From: Ascochyta rabiei
Lineage: Eukaryota; Ascomycota; Dothideomycetes; Pleosporales; Didymellaceae
NCBI RefSeq assembly: GCF_004011695.2
Contig: NC_082409.1
Span: forward strand, 558,001-622,000
Reading direction: 5' to 3'
DNA: 64,000 nt
In this document: positions 1 through 10,977 of the stretch, in pieces
Layout: each line of letters opens with the position of its first letter
Position numbering within the stretch: the first letter of the stretch is position 1
Notes under the pieces: model-generated
Databases searched by the model: none
What the model was told of the DNA's origin: nothing
The model's input: the letters and a program-made list of their open reading frames with translations, nothing else
Made by a program: the position numbers and the translations under genes

Positions 1-110
1 ACTGATGACTGCAATATCGATTCACCAAACGACCCCAGAGCAGCCCATCTCCACCTTCAACTAAACTTCAGAATACCAACTCACATACCAATCCTACTTC
101 TTTCTTCAGT

Positions 111-1334
111 ATGGCACGAATTAAGAAGAACCAGAGTAGCAATACAGACACAGACACAGAAGCAGCATATGCATCTGATCGTGATACCGACGATGGACTA
201 TTGCGCAAGCGGCGTCGCACGTCGACTATAAGCAGGACAAACAAAAAGGACAGAAGCAAAAAACCAAACAGCTCTACGCCTAGGTCGCTCCAACTCAACA
301 AATCGGAACAAAAAGTCCACCGAAGGAGGAACGGGCGGTTCACGAAGCACGTTAAGAGTCGTATAGCCATGACCAGTAACGTATCAACTGGACCAGAGTC
401 GGATGCCGATTCGCGTCTGGCACATGATATTCGCTCCAGTGACGTTGGAGGTGATCGCATAGGAGCAGAAACAGATCAACCTTCTTCAACCACGCAGATT
501 AGAGCTGCGTTCGAAGCTCTGATGGCCGCACTGGATGGCAGGACTGGGCAGGAAGAGGCATACAGACCTTCTTCAACCGGAGACGACGGTGCTCTGAATC
601 AACTCCTGCACCAGACGTCAGGTTCTTTCACATCCAAGGCTGCTATTGATGAACCTTACACCAAAACTCGTGGGAACTCATATCTCGGGAAGGTGGACAA
701 CCCCTCTGATTCGACAACATCCCGGCAAAGCCTCAACACAAGCCACTCCATCGCTCGAACCTCCACCGAAACGCCACCACCAGGCGATATACACCAATCC
801 AACCCTCGTCACAACCAAAACACCCGCGTCGCAGCCATCGTCCAGTGGGCACAGCGCACGCGCACCTACAACCCCACAGCGACTCTCGTGAATCCCTTCA
901 ACCTGCAACCACCCACCCAAACCCACCCCCTCTCGCTAGCCCACCACGAATCCATAAGCCCCAGCGTCGGACTAGTCACACCGTCGTATTCACCTGTGCC
1001 GGCACTGGCCGCGTTATACGCGCGCCATCCCGCATACGCGCACTTGACGTCCGAATAACGGGTTCGGGTACAGCGTCTCGTCGAAGAAGAAGGGAGGAAG
1101 ACGGTGCTGGATAAGCGATTTGAAGCCGTAGAGGCGGAGTTTGGATGGAACCGCGCGGGGACGTGGGGCGACGAGGAGGCGAGACGGGAGAAGCGGGAGA
1201 TTCTGGAGTGTTTGGAGGAGGGGATAGAGGATCTCTTGAGAGGCGATTTTGACGGGCGGCAGGGTTCAGACCCTGTGTGGATCCTCGGCGCTGGTGGTGT
1301 TGTTGCGGATAGGACGAGAGGATGCGAAATATAA
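111..1334 (+). CDS. Unknown basic, low-complexity protein
   Basis: I do not recognise this protein. It opens with a Lys/Arg-rich stretch (LLRKRRRT, residues about 30-40, and KVHRRRNGR) that looks like a nuclear localisation signal. A long Ser/Thr/Pro/Gln-rich middle follows. The frame closes at TAA 1056-1058, but the same frame resumes at once and stays open to 1334 with a coding-like acidic/basic helix (RLVEEEGRK, EAVEAEFGWNR, ECLEEGIEDLLRGDF). A phase-0 intron ending at CAG 1073 would remove the stop. Possible donors are GTGCCG at 996 (78 nt) or GTCACA at 975 (99 nt), with CTTGAC near 1043 as branch site. Both donors are weak, so the stop may instead be real and the downstream frame a lost C-terminus. 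Function unknown. Confidence 0.5.
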
Positions 1335-1478
1335 GTGTGCTTTGACTCGTGTCATGAACGATTATCTTAGTACAGCAGTTACGCAGGTTGAAGGTTACGC
1401 TGAAACAATGTGAATAAAGGGTATCTTATCATTTGAGAACCATGTGATGATGGCAAATCATGCTGCGCATACGCAATA

Positions 1479-4400
1479 TTACACATTAACAACCCAGGTC
1501 CTCCCGGCATCTTCCCTGCTCTCAGCTTCCTGCCTCATCTTCACCCAGTCCATAGTCTCAGTGCCAACTTTCGTCTTGTCGGAACTTGAGTCCGCGGAGG
1601 CGCGACCAGGCTCTTGTGGTAGCCTCTGGTCTGGCTTGAAGTCCTGCTTCGACTCAGGATCCACCGTCGGAGCGCTGGGTACGGGGTCATGTCTCTTCTC
1701 GTCTTCATCGCTACCCATCTCTTCGTTTAGACGCGCATTCCCTAAAACGTGTGTTTCTTCAAACTCCGGCTCCTCGTGTATACTCTGCGGCCTCTCCTTT
1801 TTCTCGGGCTTCGCAGGTCTTGCCGCGTTACTATCGTCCCAACTTCTTCTCGTAAGCGGCTCAGTGCTGCTTCGATTGAGTGTAACACTTCTCCGATGCT
1901 GTGATTCGAAGCTTTTCTTGACAGCATCGTAGTCTGTCTTCCTCTTGGTATTTGCATCTTTCTCAGTCTGTGCAATAGGGGTGGTGACTGATTTTGAGAG
2001 CGGTGGATTCGCAGGTTTTTTAACAGAAGTGCCTTTCCGCGGAACCATCGTACCTGCTTTCTTCTCACTTGTGCCGGTGAGTGAGGCAATGATGCCCTGT
2101 TTGTTGTGCTTCTTCTCTTCTGCGATGGCTTGCTTCAGTGCTGCCCACCTGTGCGCGACGATGTCCTCGACGTCATCTCGGTTTTCCTTAGGCTCGGCAT
2201 TCTTACCCTCTGCCTCTCTAATGTTTGTAACACGAGTCTTGTGTTCGAGTTGCTGCAATTCCAGCTGGCCTTGTGCTATTCGGCCTCTGCGAATGAGGGT
2301 CGTAGGCTGGTACTTTTTCATGTACTCGGCGTCGAGGCCTTTCATGAGGTAAGCTGTTGGGCCAAGCAAAGCCGCAATGTCTTTCAAGACGAAGCCTCCA
2401 ATACCGAACCCTACGCCTCGCACAGCACCCACGACGCCGTTCTCTTTGGCGCCACGGATCGGCTGTGTGACAATGCCTGTTACTCCATCTGTCACGCCGT
2501 AGACTAGCTCATCGCGACCAGCGCGAAGCCCAGAGTGTAGACCTGTGACTCGCGGTGGGCGTCTGACGGTCTCATCTCCATACAGTCGGGGTGCGTTATG
2601 GAAGCCTTGTGTGAGGGCAAGAGTGACGTTCATAGGAAAGCGTGCAAGCGCATGGCCAGTTTTTCGGAAGCCAAAAGCTGCTTCGTGTGCAAGCTCTACG
2701 TTCAGCGTCTCTTCCGGCTCATTGATTTTTGACAGAGTGGACTCTTCACGCTCCGGCTTTGGTCGACCGTTCTGTTCCTGCTCTTTCTTGGCGACATGGT
2801 CCTCGGCCGAGTTGTTAGTCGACTTCTCCAGCTCTGCATTTGCCCTCGCCATAGTTTCTTTCTTCTTCTGCCTTTTCTTTTGGTGCTGTCTCTTCTTCTC
2901 CCATAGCTTCTCACGCTTTTTTAAGCTCTTGCCCATCTCTACAGGAACGGAGCCCACACCCAAAGCAGCGTCGGTCAGGGTAGTATATATGCTTCCCCAT
3001 AGGCCAGTAACCGGTTCGCCTGGGCCACCGAAATCATTCCACTCGTAATGACGGATCAGCCGAAGTTCGTTCCACTTTAGCTTCTTCTTGTTGACCAGGA
3101 TCTCGGCCGCCAGCGCTGATAGCTGGACCTTGGTGTTTTTGATCTTCCAAGTCGCCGCACGATTGTCCAAAAAGTCGCAACGCATACTTCCTTCTCCGTG
3201 GAGTGGCAAGCTCCGATGGAACGAGCGTACAGCGTTCAGCGCTCCATCACCTTCAGCCTCAATGCTGTCCGCGATCTTTTGCACGTTCTTTTGCGCCTCT
3301 TCTGTAAGGCATTCTTTAATGCCCTTAGCTAACCGCTCCGCAGTCAGGTTCTTGTAGGGTATGCATTCGTGTGCTCCCGCTTTGGCCTTACTGACCATGG
3401 CGCCCCAGAAGGGCTGGTCGCCAAAGAAGGGTACAATCATCGTTGGCTTTGCGCATTTGAGACCGATGGCGCAAGTTCCAGCCCCTCCGTGATGTATAAC
3501 TGCTTTGCACCTCGGGAACAACCAATCGTGCGGAGTATTTTCGAGCATGAACACATTGTCCGGACAATCAGCATTGGAGCCAAATCCGCCCCAACCTTTT
3601 GAAACAAGCGCACGTACACCAGCCATCTCGATAGCCTCAAATATAAGCTTCGTGAACTGATCCGGATCATCCACCACAATTGAGCCGAAACCAATGTAGA
3701 CCGGGGGTTCGCCATCGTCTAAGAATTCCTTTAGGTCATCGGGTGGTGTGAAGTTCGATGCGAGATCCAGGAAGACGAAACCAGTTACATCAATCTCAGG
3801 CCCCCAATCCTTGGGCTTTGGAATAATGCCAGGAGACCACATGTACGTGTATGGCACTTTCAGTCGATACAATTGCCCAGGCGCCCAGAGTGTACTGATG
3901 CTCTCCAGTCGTAATACATCGGTCCGGAAGCGATTGATCAAATCACCCAAACCTTGCCACATCATCATTTCCACAAGAGGATATGACATGAAGTTGCTGT
4001 ATGTGGGTTCGACGTTACTAACCTTGATGTTTGCGAGCGGGTGTGGGAATTGTACGGTTGGCGTGTACGGAAACCTGTACAAGATCAGTCAAAAGTCAAG
4101 AGACGGAGCGGCTGATTTCTCACGTGAACATCATGTGGAGAGGTATGCCGAGCTTCTCAGCAATGTGTGCAGGCGCAAAGCTGGGTGGGTTCGCAATGAT
4201 AGCGTCCGCAACAAAAGGTGCCTTATCCCCCACTTCGAGACTTGTTAGCTAGGAATTGAACAGCTTGATCTAGACAACGTACTCATCTTGGCATTCATGT
4301 GGTCCGTCTCATCGTCTGTGGCATTGATGCAAGCGCGCCACATACCCTGAAACATCTCGTACATTTGCGCTCGACGTCGACCAATCTCCCCACCCTTGAT

Positions 4401-5390
4401 GGTGTCGATGTTCGGGATCAGGCCTGGATTCTTCACCATAAAGGCCATCAGCTCAGCCGGATTGCCTCCCACAGAGAAGAATTCCAGTCCAGAGTCCTTT
4501 TGCACAAAATCCTTGAAAGCCGGATGGGTGGCGATGCGGACTCGATGCCCGTAGTCCTCTTTCAAAATCTTGCCAATGCGGATGAAAGGCTGTATGTCTC
4601 CTCTAGACCCAATGATGATGATGACAATGTTGAGTTTCATACGCCGCGAGGGATCGTGTTCCATTTCGTCTTCTTCTGGCGCAATCTTCTCGGCGCCAAC
4701 GCCTCGATCGTCGTAGGAATGCACACTGTGGTGCTCTTCCTCTTTTCCGTGCTTTGGTAGGACAGCACCTAAGGCCTTCGCGATGTATCCACTGCCAAAG
4801 TCCTCCTCCAATATACTGAGCTTGAGACGTCCGTCGCTTTTTACAGATCCCTTGGTCTGAAAATGCTCGTTCGAGACCTTGAACCTGGCGAAAGGGTTCA
4901 TGGTTGATGATCGCCGTTGATTGCCTGAGCGAGTCCGAGACTCCTCCCGCTGTATCGTCTCATCACGACTGGTGCTCTTCGCTGGGAGCTGCTCATCCTC
5001 GAATGAGTCAGACTCCGAGGAACTGTGGTCGAAAGTGATGGTTGTTTGTCTTTGTACAGGCGTCGGCCGTTGCTTTCGGGGAGCTGGCATGTTTCTCAAC
5101 AGCGAGTGTTTGGTGGAGGGCTTTGGTCGTTCTGTCGCCGACCGGTCTAGCAGACGTCGTGGAGCCGAGGCGGTCTGCGATTGTTTTGTTGAGGGCTGCT
5201 CTCTTGCTTGTGGCTCTGTAAGGTCATGCTGGGAAATGTGTGCAGGTGTAGGATCTTCTGGAGTAGGAAACTTTAGTGCCGTGCTACGATTGCGCGCCGA
5301 AGGGCCGCCAGCAAAGTCTGGAAACGTGGGCTCCTCGATGACCATGCCAGTAGGTGAGACTTGGGTCTCTTCACGAGCAAAATTGGCCAT
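1479..5390 (-). CDS. UDP-glycosyltransferase, GT28/sterol glucosyltransferase type, with glycine-rich C-terminal region
   Basis: Probable UDP-sugar glycosyltransferase related to fungal sterol 3-beta-glucosyltransferases. Three exons: 5390-4283, 4232-4124 and 4074-1479. The introns are 4233-4282 (GTACGT donor, CTAAC branch) and 4075-4123 (GTGAGA...TACAG). Together they give 1270 residues in one frame. The first about 250 residues are disordered. The GT28 N-domain begins at [19 protein letters not shown]. The C-domain has the donor-site signature [12 protein letters not shown] near residue 600, followed by [10 protein letters not shown]. After it comes [20 protein letters not shown] and a run of GV/GA repeats ([28 protein letters not shown]) like the C-terminal region of VPS13/ATG2-type proteins, then a charged tail. 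The PH and GRAM domains of Atg26 are not visible. The sugar acceptor cannot be told from sequence. Confidence 0.85.
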
Positions 5391-6039
5391 GGCGTATTTG
5401 CGACTTGGTCACAATGACGGTCGTTGTATTATCGGTAAGTTGGTGTGAAAGAGATGTGGCGCAGACAATGTGAGGTACAGTGCAGAGAGGATTGGGCCAA
5501 TGCGTTTGCTCTTGACGCCTGCAGCGCGCGCAGATTCACAGACTTCGTAGACCACAAAGCAGCGGCAGAATCGACGACGCGACATCTATATTTCTTAGCA
5601 TAGGATCCGGTGCCTAGGCGTCTGCAGTGACGCCACACAACGCAGCTGATGTTCAAATCAAGGTGGTGGTTTTAACCAAAGCAGGTTACTGTCCGCGGTT
5701 GGCGTTGCCGCAGCTTCCCTGGCCTGGTCGTACATGCAGAGTCTACATGACGTCACGCAACTCTCCAAAATGATGGTCTTGACCTGCGTCAAGGACTCAA
5801 GGCTACGTTCCCACCCTTTCCGTGACAGGGTACTATGCATGCTTGGCATGCTTGGCGCCGTGCAATTATTCGTCCACGAACATACGCTTTGTTCTTCGTC
5901 TACACTATGCCTAGAAGCCATCTGTACATGGGTTTCTGATAGTCTGCCACAGACTGGAAATCCACCGACTGCCCGCCGCTGGCGATCCTGTTAGTGCCTA
6001 ATGCGAGCCGAACCATCCGGCGCGCGTGACTGCTTTCGA
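5391..6039. other. Intergenic, 5' side of the glycosyltransferase gene
   Basis: This 0.65-kb gap lies between the glycosyltransferase start and the 3' end of the SDR gene. It should hold the glycosyltransferase promoter and 5' UTR. I see no convincing gene or repeat. Confidence 0.4.
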
Positions 6040-7137
6040 TTACCGCCCAAAGCCGAATCCGTACAAGACAGCCTTGACGATATCGTGAGCCCACCCCGCC
6101 CAACCTCGGCCAGCCTGAACCAGATTGAGAATCTTCACAAAGTTACGATCCCACGCATCCACATCTTCCCAATCGTCGGCGTAAGGTTCAAAGACTGCGG
6201 TCTGGATGCTGCCTGGCGACCCAGCTGTCACCAGATCCCACTCGCCGTTGTCTTTCTGACGGACATGCACCTTCGGTCCAATCACCAAGGAGCGGCCGAG
6301 GATGCGACTGTCAGACACAAAACGTGTCCCTGCGGCGACTACATCTTCGACTTGACCCATCGCGCCGCCGGCCAGTAATAGGCGGCCAAAGGTGGGCACA
6401 ATGGGTGTGTCGATGAAGTAGGGGAACAGGCAGTTGATCCGTATGCCCTGCAGTGAACTGGTCGATCTCAAACTCCTAAATAGTCCCAGTACAGCGTGCT
6501 TGGCCGCGTTGTATTGCGGTTGTATCGCAATGGGCGCCAGAGATGCTACTGAGCCAAGCAGCAGCAAATGTCGATCGCGCGGCGATGCTGTCCAAGGTTT
6601 CGAATCAATGCTGCACGCCTTCGAACCCGGGTTCTTTGGCAGGTAGAAGTAGGCGAGGTGGGTTGTGTACAGGACACCTGTGAGATTCACATCCATGATC
6701 TTGAAGTTGGGCGGCGGAGGCTCTGCAGCATCGAGATTCTTGCCCTCTTGCAAGACATCCATACCTGCAATTCCTGCATTGGCGACTACCGTGTCAAGCC
6801 CGCCGTGGGGACTCAGCTGGATCGCCTCTTTGAACAGATTGACCTGTGACTGCCAATCTGTGACGTCGCAATGCACGAAATGCACGCGCTCGTGGCCCGC
6901 CTCTCTGCGCACATCGCGTACAAGCGCGTCGCCCATCTTCACGTTGATGTCGCCAACAATGACTGTGGCCCCATTCTTCGCCCACAATCGTACAAAGCCA
7001 GCGCCGAAGCCGCTTGCGCCTCCCGTTATCAGTATGACCTTGCCCTTGATCCAGGCAGCATCGTATGTGGTGGTAACGTCGATGGGAGAAGATTGGCGGA
7101 TGGCTGCCACCATGCTCTCGGGCTTGTAGTCAGCCAT
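6040..7137 (-). CDS. Short-chain dehydrogenase/reductase (15-PGDH-like)
   Basis: NAD(P)-dependent oxidoreductase of the classical SDR fold, 365 residues, no introns. The Rossmann glycine motif TGGASGFG is at about 38-45, NAG at about 120, the catalytic Ser in GSVAS near 196-199 and YNAAK at 209-213. An acidic residue after beta-2 (VGDIN) suggests NAD rather than NADP. The ATG at 7137 is the first in frame; the frame extends upstream only through a non-ATG codon. The roughly 85-residue tail after the usual SDR core is longer than in most family members and is Trp/Asp-rich (YADDWEDVDAWDRNF). Resembles fungal proteins annotated as 15-hydroxyprostaglandin dehydrogenase; the real substrate is unknown. 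Divergent from the phosphoserine phosphatase gene across a 443-nt shared upstream region. Confidence 0.85.
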   Translation of the reverse strand: MADYKPESMVAAIRQSSPIDVTTTYDAAWIKGKVILITGGASGFGAGFVRLWAKNGATVIVGDINVKMGDALVRDVRREAGHERVHFVHCDVTDWQSQVNLFKEAIQLSPHGGLDTVVANAGIAGMDVLQEGKNLDAAEPPPPNFKIMDVNLTGVLYTTHLAYFYLPKNPGSKACSIDSKPWTASPRDRHLLLLGSVASLAPIAIQPQYNAAKHAVLGLFRSLRSTSSLQGIRINCLFPYFIDTPIVPTFGRLLLAGGAMGQVEDVVAAGTRFVSDSRILGRSLVIGPKVHVRQKDNGEWDLVTAGSPGSIQTAVFEPYADDWEDVDAWDRNFVKILNLVQAGRGWAGWAHDIVKAVLYGFGFGR

Positions 7138-7580
7138 TGCGTCGAAAAGCGTAAGGTTCAATGAAAGAGACTCCCGGTACGGGATACTACAGGACTACAC
7201 GGAGCTTATGTTGGCCAACTACGTCTGATGGTAGAGGTACTGCGGAGGTCTTGGCAGCCTCGGCTTGCACGTCGGACCACGCGAGTCCCGCGAGGCTAGA
7301 GAAGACCTCGCACTGTTGACCACAAAAGCATTAGGGCAACACGCAAGATCGCACAATGCCATCATCACGTTGATAGTCGCACAGAGGTGCTGCAAGCACC
7401 GCGGGAGTGCCTGGTGATTACGGGCGGAGCCGCTAAGCGTCTTGCAGCATGCCGCGACCGGACCCTGTCCCTGTGCAGTTTTTGGCTATGACCCCGCTCA
7501 ACATTCACTCTGACAAGCCTTTGACTGTCCAAACCACACGGAATTAGCCAATCGCCACCAGTTGTCGCGCATCACCAAGT
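7138..7580. promoter_or_regulatory. Shared upstream region between divergent SDR and SER2 genes
   Basis: A 443-nt head-to-head gap that must carry both promoters. No discrete operator or repeat is obvious by eye. Assigned from gene layout only. Confidence 0.4.
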
Positions 7581-8744
7581 ATGGCTGCCAGACCACCCGC
7601 TCTTGATGTCTCGCGCACGCACATTGTCGCAACACTCTTCTACAAGGTCGACAAGCCACACAATGCTCTACTGCCCGATCAAGTTCCACACACCCCGCAG
7701 GATACCATTCCTGCCGCCTCTCTGGAGACGCTGAGAGATGGCGCCTCGCCGACTAAGAATCTAGAGGCCTATCCTCTCGAGCCACCAACACAAGGGCCTG
7801 ATGCGCTCGATAACCTGTACGGCAGCTACATCAGCCAGAGCTGCCTGAGCGACTTCACCACCACACTGTCCAGCATCCTCCCCGCACTACAATCAGAAAC
7901 AGTCACGAACCGCAAACTCGAGCGAAGCAACCACTGCCGTGTTGTCGAGGTCGCATTTCCCCTTCCCGGTGCTTCAACCGTGTCTCTCGAAACCCTCCGC
8001 CGTCACGAAGCCATCTCCCGCTTCGAGCTCGAATGGAACGTCGAGTGCGTCTTCCAAGCCGATACAATTCACCGCCGCTATAAGCGCCTCGCCGTCTTTG
8101 ACATGGACAGCACGCTTATCCAGCAAGAGGTCATTGACGAGATCGCTTCGCTGATTGGAGTGGAGAAGGAAGTCTCGGCCATTACAGCAGCAGCAATGAA
8201 CGGCGAGCTAGACTTTGAGGCAAGCCTGCGTGCGAGGTGCAAGTTGCTCAAGGGTGTTCCCGCTACCGTGTTCGAGACGCTCAGGCCGAGGATCACACTC
8301 AACGAGGGCGTCAAGGAACTGATCACTGCACTGAAGAGATTAGGATTCAAGACGGCCGTTCTGAGTGGTGGATTCACACCGCTGACCGGGTGGATGGGAC
8401 AGCAGCTTGGACTGGACTACGCATACGCAAACCACCTGGTGGTTTCCGATGACGGCCAGACGCTTACTGGTGAGCTTACGGGCGAGATCGTGCACGCGCA
8501 GAAGAAGCGCCAGCACGTTCTAGAAATATCGCAGAAGGAGGGCATACTGCTGGATCAAGTCGTCTGCGTCGGCGACGGCGCTAACGACTTACCCATGATG
8601 GGCGTCGCCGGCTTGGGTGTGGCTTTCCACGCAAAGCCCAAGGTCCAGCTGATGGCGCCTGCGAGGCTGAACACGAAGAGCATGCAGGATCTCCTCTACT
8701 TGTTCGGCATCACCAAGGAAGAGCAGGACGAGCTGCTGAGGTAG
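7581..8744 (+). CDS. SER2: Phosphoserine phosphatase
   Basis: Hydrolyses O-phosphoserine to serine, the last step of the phosphorylated serine pathway. 387 residues, no introns. HAD-superfamily motifs are intact: motif I DMDSTLI (Asp nucleophile and acid/base Asp, near 174), motif II Ser in VLSGGFTPLT (about 260), a conserved Lys, and motif III GDGANDLPM (about 330). VIDEIA after motif I is typical of SerB-type enzymes. The about 170-residue N-terminal extension is usual for fungal SER2 and may include an ACT-like region. The start is the ATG at 7581, the first in frame. Cytosolic role inferred; no targeting signal seen. Confidence 0.93.
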   Translation: MAARPPALDVSRTHIVATLFYKVDKPHNALLPDQVPHTPQDTIPAASLETLRDGASPTKNLEAYPLEPPTQGPDALDNLYGSYISQSCLSDFTTTLSSILPALQSETVTNRKLERSNHCRVVEVAFPLPGASTVSLETLRRHEAISRFELEWNVECVFQADTIHRRYKRLAVFDMDSTLIQQEVIDEIASLIGVEKEVSAITAAAMNGELDFEASLRARCKLLKGVPATVFETLRPRITLNEGVKELITALKRLGFKTAVLSGGFTPLTGWMGQQLGLDYAYANHLVVSDDGQTLTGELTGEIVHAQKKRQHVLEISQKEGILLDQVVCVGDGANDLPMMGVAGLGVAFHAKPKVQLMAPARLNTKSMQDLLYLFGITKEEQDELLR

Positions 8745-9654
8745 CCCTAGCGTAGGCTCGAAAGCCTGCGGCGTAAAGGATCATAGACTATACCCCATTT
8801 CATTACTATCCGTATTTGCTGTCAATTACAGCCCCTCTCTTCCCAGCGCCTCACTTTTACTTCATCTTCCTTCTGAGCTTTCTGTACGTCTTTTGTGCAC
8901 GCAGAACTCAGTCAATCTATTAATTAGCTTCTAAAGTCAGCCATTGTCTCGTGCGGCATCGTCAACCGCCGCCTAAACATGCGTACCTCGGCCGTCAATG
9001 GTAGGTTCGGAAGCTTATCGTAACTCCTTAAGTGTCTAAAACGATCGTAACAGACTAGCGACGCGTTGCCTCAGAGTAAGTTCAATGTGCACCCCCAGCC
9101 CCAGGATTTCGTTTGTGTCCGTGATGCCTTCTACTTCATTGCAGCCGATCGTTACAGGGCTGGATTGATCTGGTCTTTACAGTTTGTGGTGGGATCGTGA
9201 GCTCTTTGTCTTTTTGGACTTGATCTTACCGACGTCAGGTAGCGTGTCGCGCAGTTTAAGCCTGATCATTCACCCGCAGACACCCCGGACGTGAGAGGTT
9301 TAACTGTTGCACTACTTTAGGGAGCTAAATATCAAGATCTTCAGCTCACGCACAACTTCTCATGGCATTCGAAGCCCAGTTTGGGGATATCGAGAGGAGT
9401 TCAAATGTCGGCCATGTGGTGATTGGAGGGTTGGAAATTGCTGATGAAGATTAGAAGAGTGCGGTTCTATGAGATGAAACACGCCCGCTTTGTCTCTAAA
9501 TACACATGTAGCGTTCTCGTCGCTAGGGACTCAAATTTGCATCTGAGTATTAAGATGGATGTGCAAGCTTGAGTCATAATCTCTATTTCTACCCCAATCT
9601 CCCTTCGCAAGCATATTTGTGACTTGACACCATACTGTAGAGTGTTACACCATA
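8745..9654. other. Intergenic, no gene seen
   Basis: The 3' sides of SER2 and of the membrane-protein gene meet here (convergent). I found no long coding-like frame, tRNA or repeat. Confidence 0.4.
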
Positions 9655-10977
9655 TCAAGACGCATATCCAACGTCACAACTCCAGAGCGGTAGCTCGTCT
9701 TCTTCTTTCCCAACATTCGTTCCTCGTTTTTCCGTTCGTTCACACCAGTAAGCTGCCGTAATCTTGCTTGTGACTGCTGCCATCAATGCCATGACGATAA
9801 TCGCAACGACACTCCATTGTCCAACTGAATTAAAAGATTCAGACTGAGGCAAACCCCCGTGACTCGGCTGCACTCCCAGCCATGCCACGTAACCAATGTA
9901 TGCCGCAACACTAACGAATTGCACAAATCTGCGCCCGTACGCAGCTAATTGAGATTTCTTACACCGTTTGGAATTCTCCGCTAGCACGACAGCAGTGGCG
10001 AGCAAAAGATAGAGAAACCAATATGCAATACCTAGACTTCGCGAGCCCTGACTCTTGTTCAATTTCAGTATGTTCGCATGATATACGCCAATATCATCAG
10101 CCATCCGGCCAATGTACGCATCGCTTTCAAAGCAAGTGTATATGCATGATTGATTGGATGAGCTGGATACTGGAAACCCTCTAATGATTTCATTGAAGCT
10201 CTGCTTCCAGTCTGCATCAAAGGGTACTGCGTTATACCCGCGACCTGGCAGCGGTTCCTCGACACTGGCCGAGCAGATCTGGTAGTGTCTGTGGTCGTCC
10301 GATATGATTAAATTGTAGACCATATGACCGACCGCCAGCATAAGAGTCCACATGACAAGGATCGGTTTGGCTGACACGTGTTGGAAGGTTCTCGACCATG
10401 TCGCCATGGGTAGCACAGCAAGTAGCCCAGCACCCACAACAGTACAGGCTTCCGTAGAATCCGGATCGTATACACCCGTACATATTGGCACCTGAGGTAC
10501 TGCCTCCTCTACGCCGCCGCCTAGATTCCATGTGTGACACGAGGAACGTGCAGGATCGCCGGGAAACCGATTGTAGACGGCGAACAAAACAACCAGGTGT
10601 ATAGTAGCAACACCCGAGTATGTCAATGCGTATGCTGCGGTCCCTGCTGCAAGCCATTCTTGGTGACGAAGGGTTACAGTTACAACCAGCAGCGCGTAGT
10701 ATGTCCACTGCAGGGTAGTTCCGTATTGGCCAGATGCCGGGAATGCACAAGCCACCTCCTTGGCCCTGAATATCGCGGTCTCGTATTGTCCTAGCTCTTG
10801 ACTCTGGGAGTGGGTGGGTTTGTACATGTAGAGGGCGGCCAAGATACTGAATCCGAGAAGGCTCAAGAACGCGATGAGATATGTTCCGTATCCTAGCATC
10901 CTTACTGCCATGCGCAGCTTTGGTGACAAATGTCTCGGACCCTTAAGGGCCTTAAAGCTTGAATAAAAGGAAATCAT
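9655..10977 (-). CDS. Polytopic membrane protein of unknown function
   Basis: About 440 residues in one exon. The ATG at 10977 is the first in frame; the upstream extension uses only a non-ATG codon. Hydrophobic segments include LIAFLSLLGFSILAALYMY near residue 35, a pair near 95-135, VVGAGLLAVLPMATW, ILVMWTLMLAVGHMVYNLII, YWFLYLLLATAVVLAE, and VVAIIVMALMAAVTS near the end, so about 7-8 spans. A Cys-containing loop in the middle (SCIYTCFESDAYIG) probably faces the lumen or exterior. I do not recognise the family and give no function. Confidence 0.65.
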   Translation of the reverse strand: MISFYSSFKALKGPRHLSPKLRMAVRMLGYGTYLIAFLSLLGFSILAALYMYKPTHSQSQELGQYETAIFRAKEVACAFPASGQYGTTLQWTYYALLVVTVTLRHQEWLAAGTAAYALTYSGVATIHLVVLFAVYNRFPGDPARSSCHTWNLGGGVEEAVPQVPICTGVYDPDSTEACTVVGAGLLAVLPMATWSRTFQHVSAKPILVMWTLMLAVGHMVYNLIISDDHRHYQICSASVEEPLPGRGYNAVPFDADWKQSFNEIIRGFPVSSSSNQSCIYTCFESDAYIGRMADDIGVYHANILKLNKSQGSRSLGIAYWFLYLLLATAVVLAENSKRCKKSQLAAYGRRFVQFVSVAAYIGYVAWLGVQPSHGGLPQSESFNSVGQWSVVAIIVMALMAAVTSKITAAYWCERTEKRGTNVGKEEDELPLWSCDVGYAS

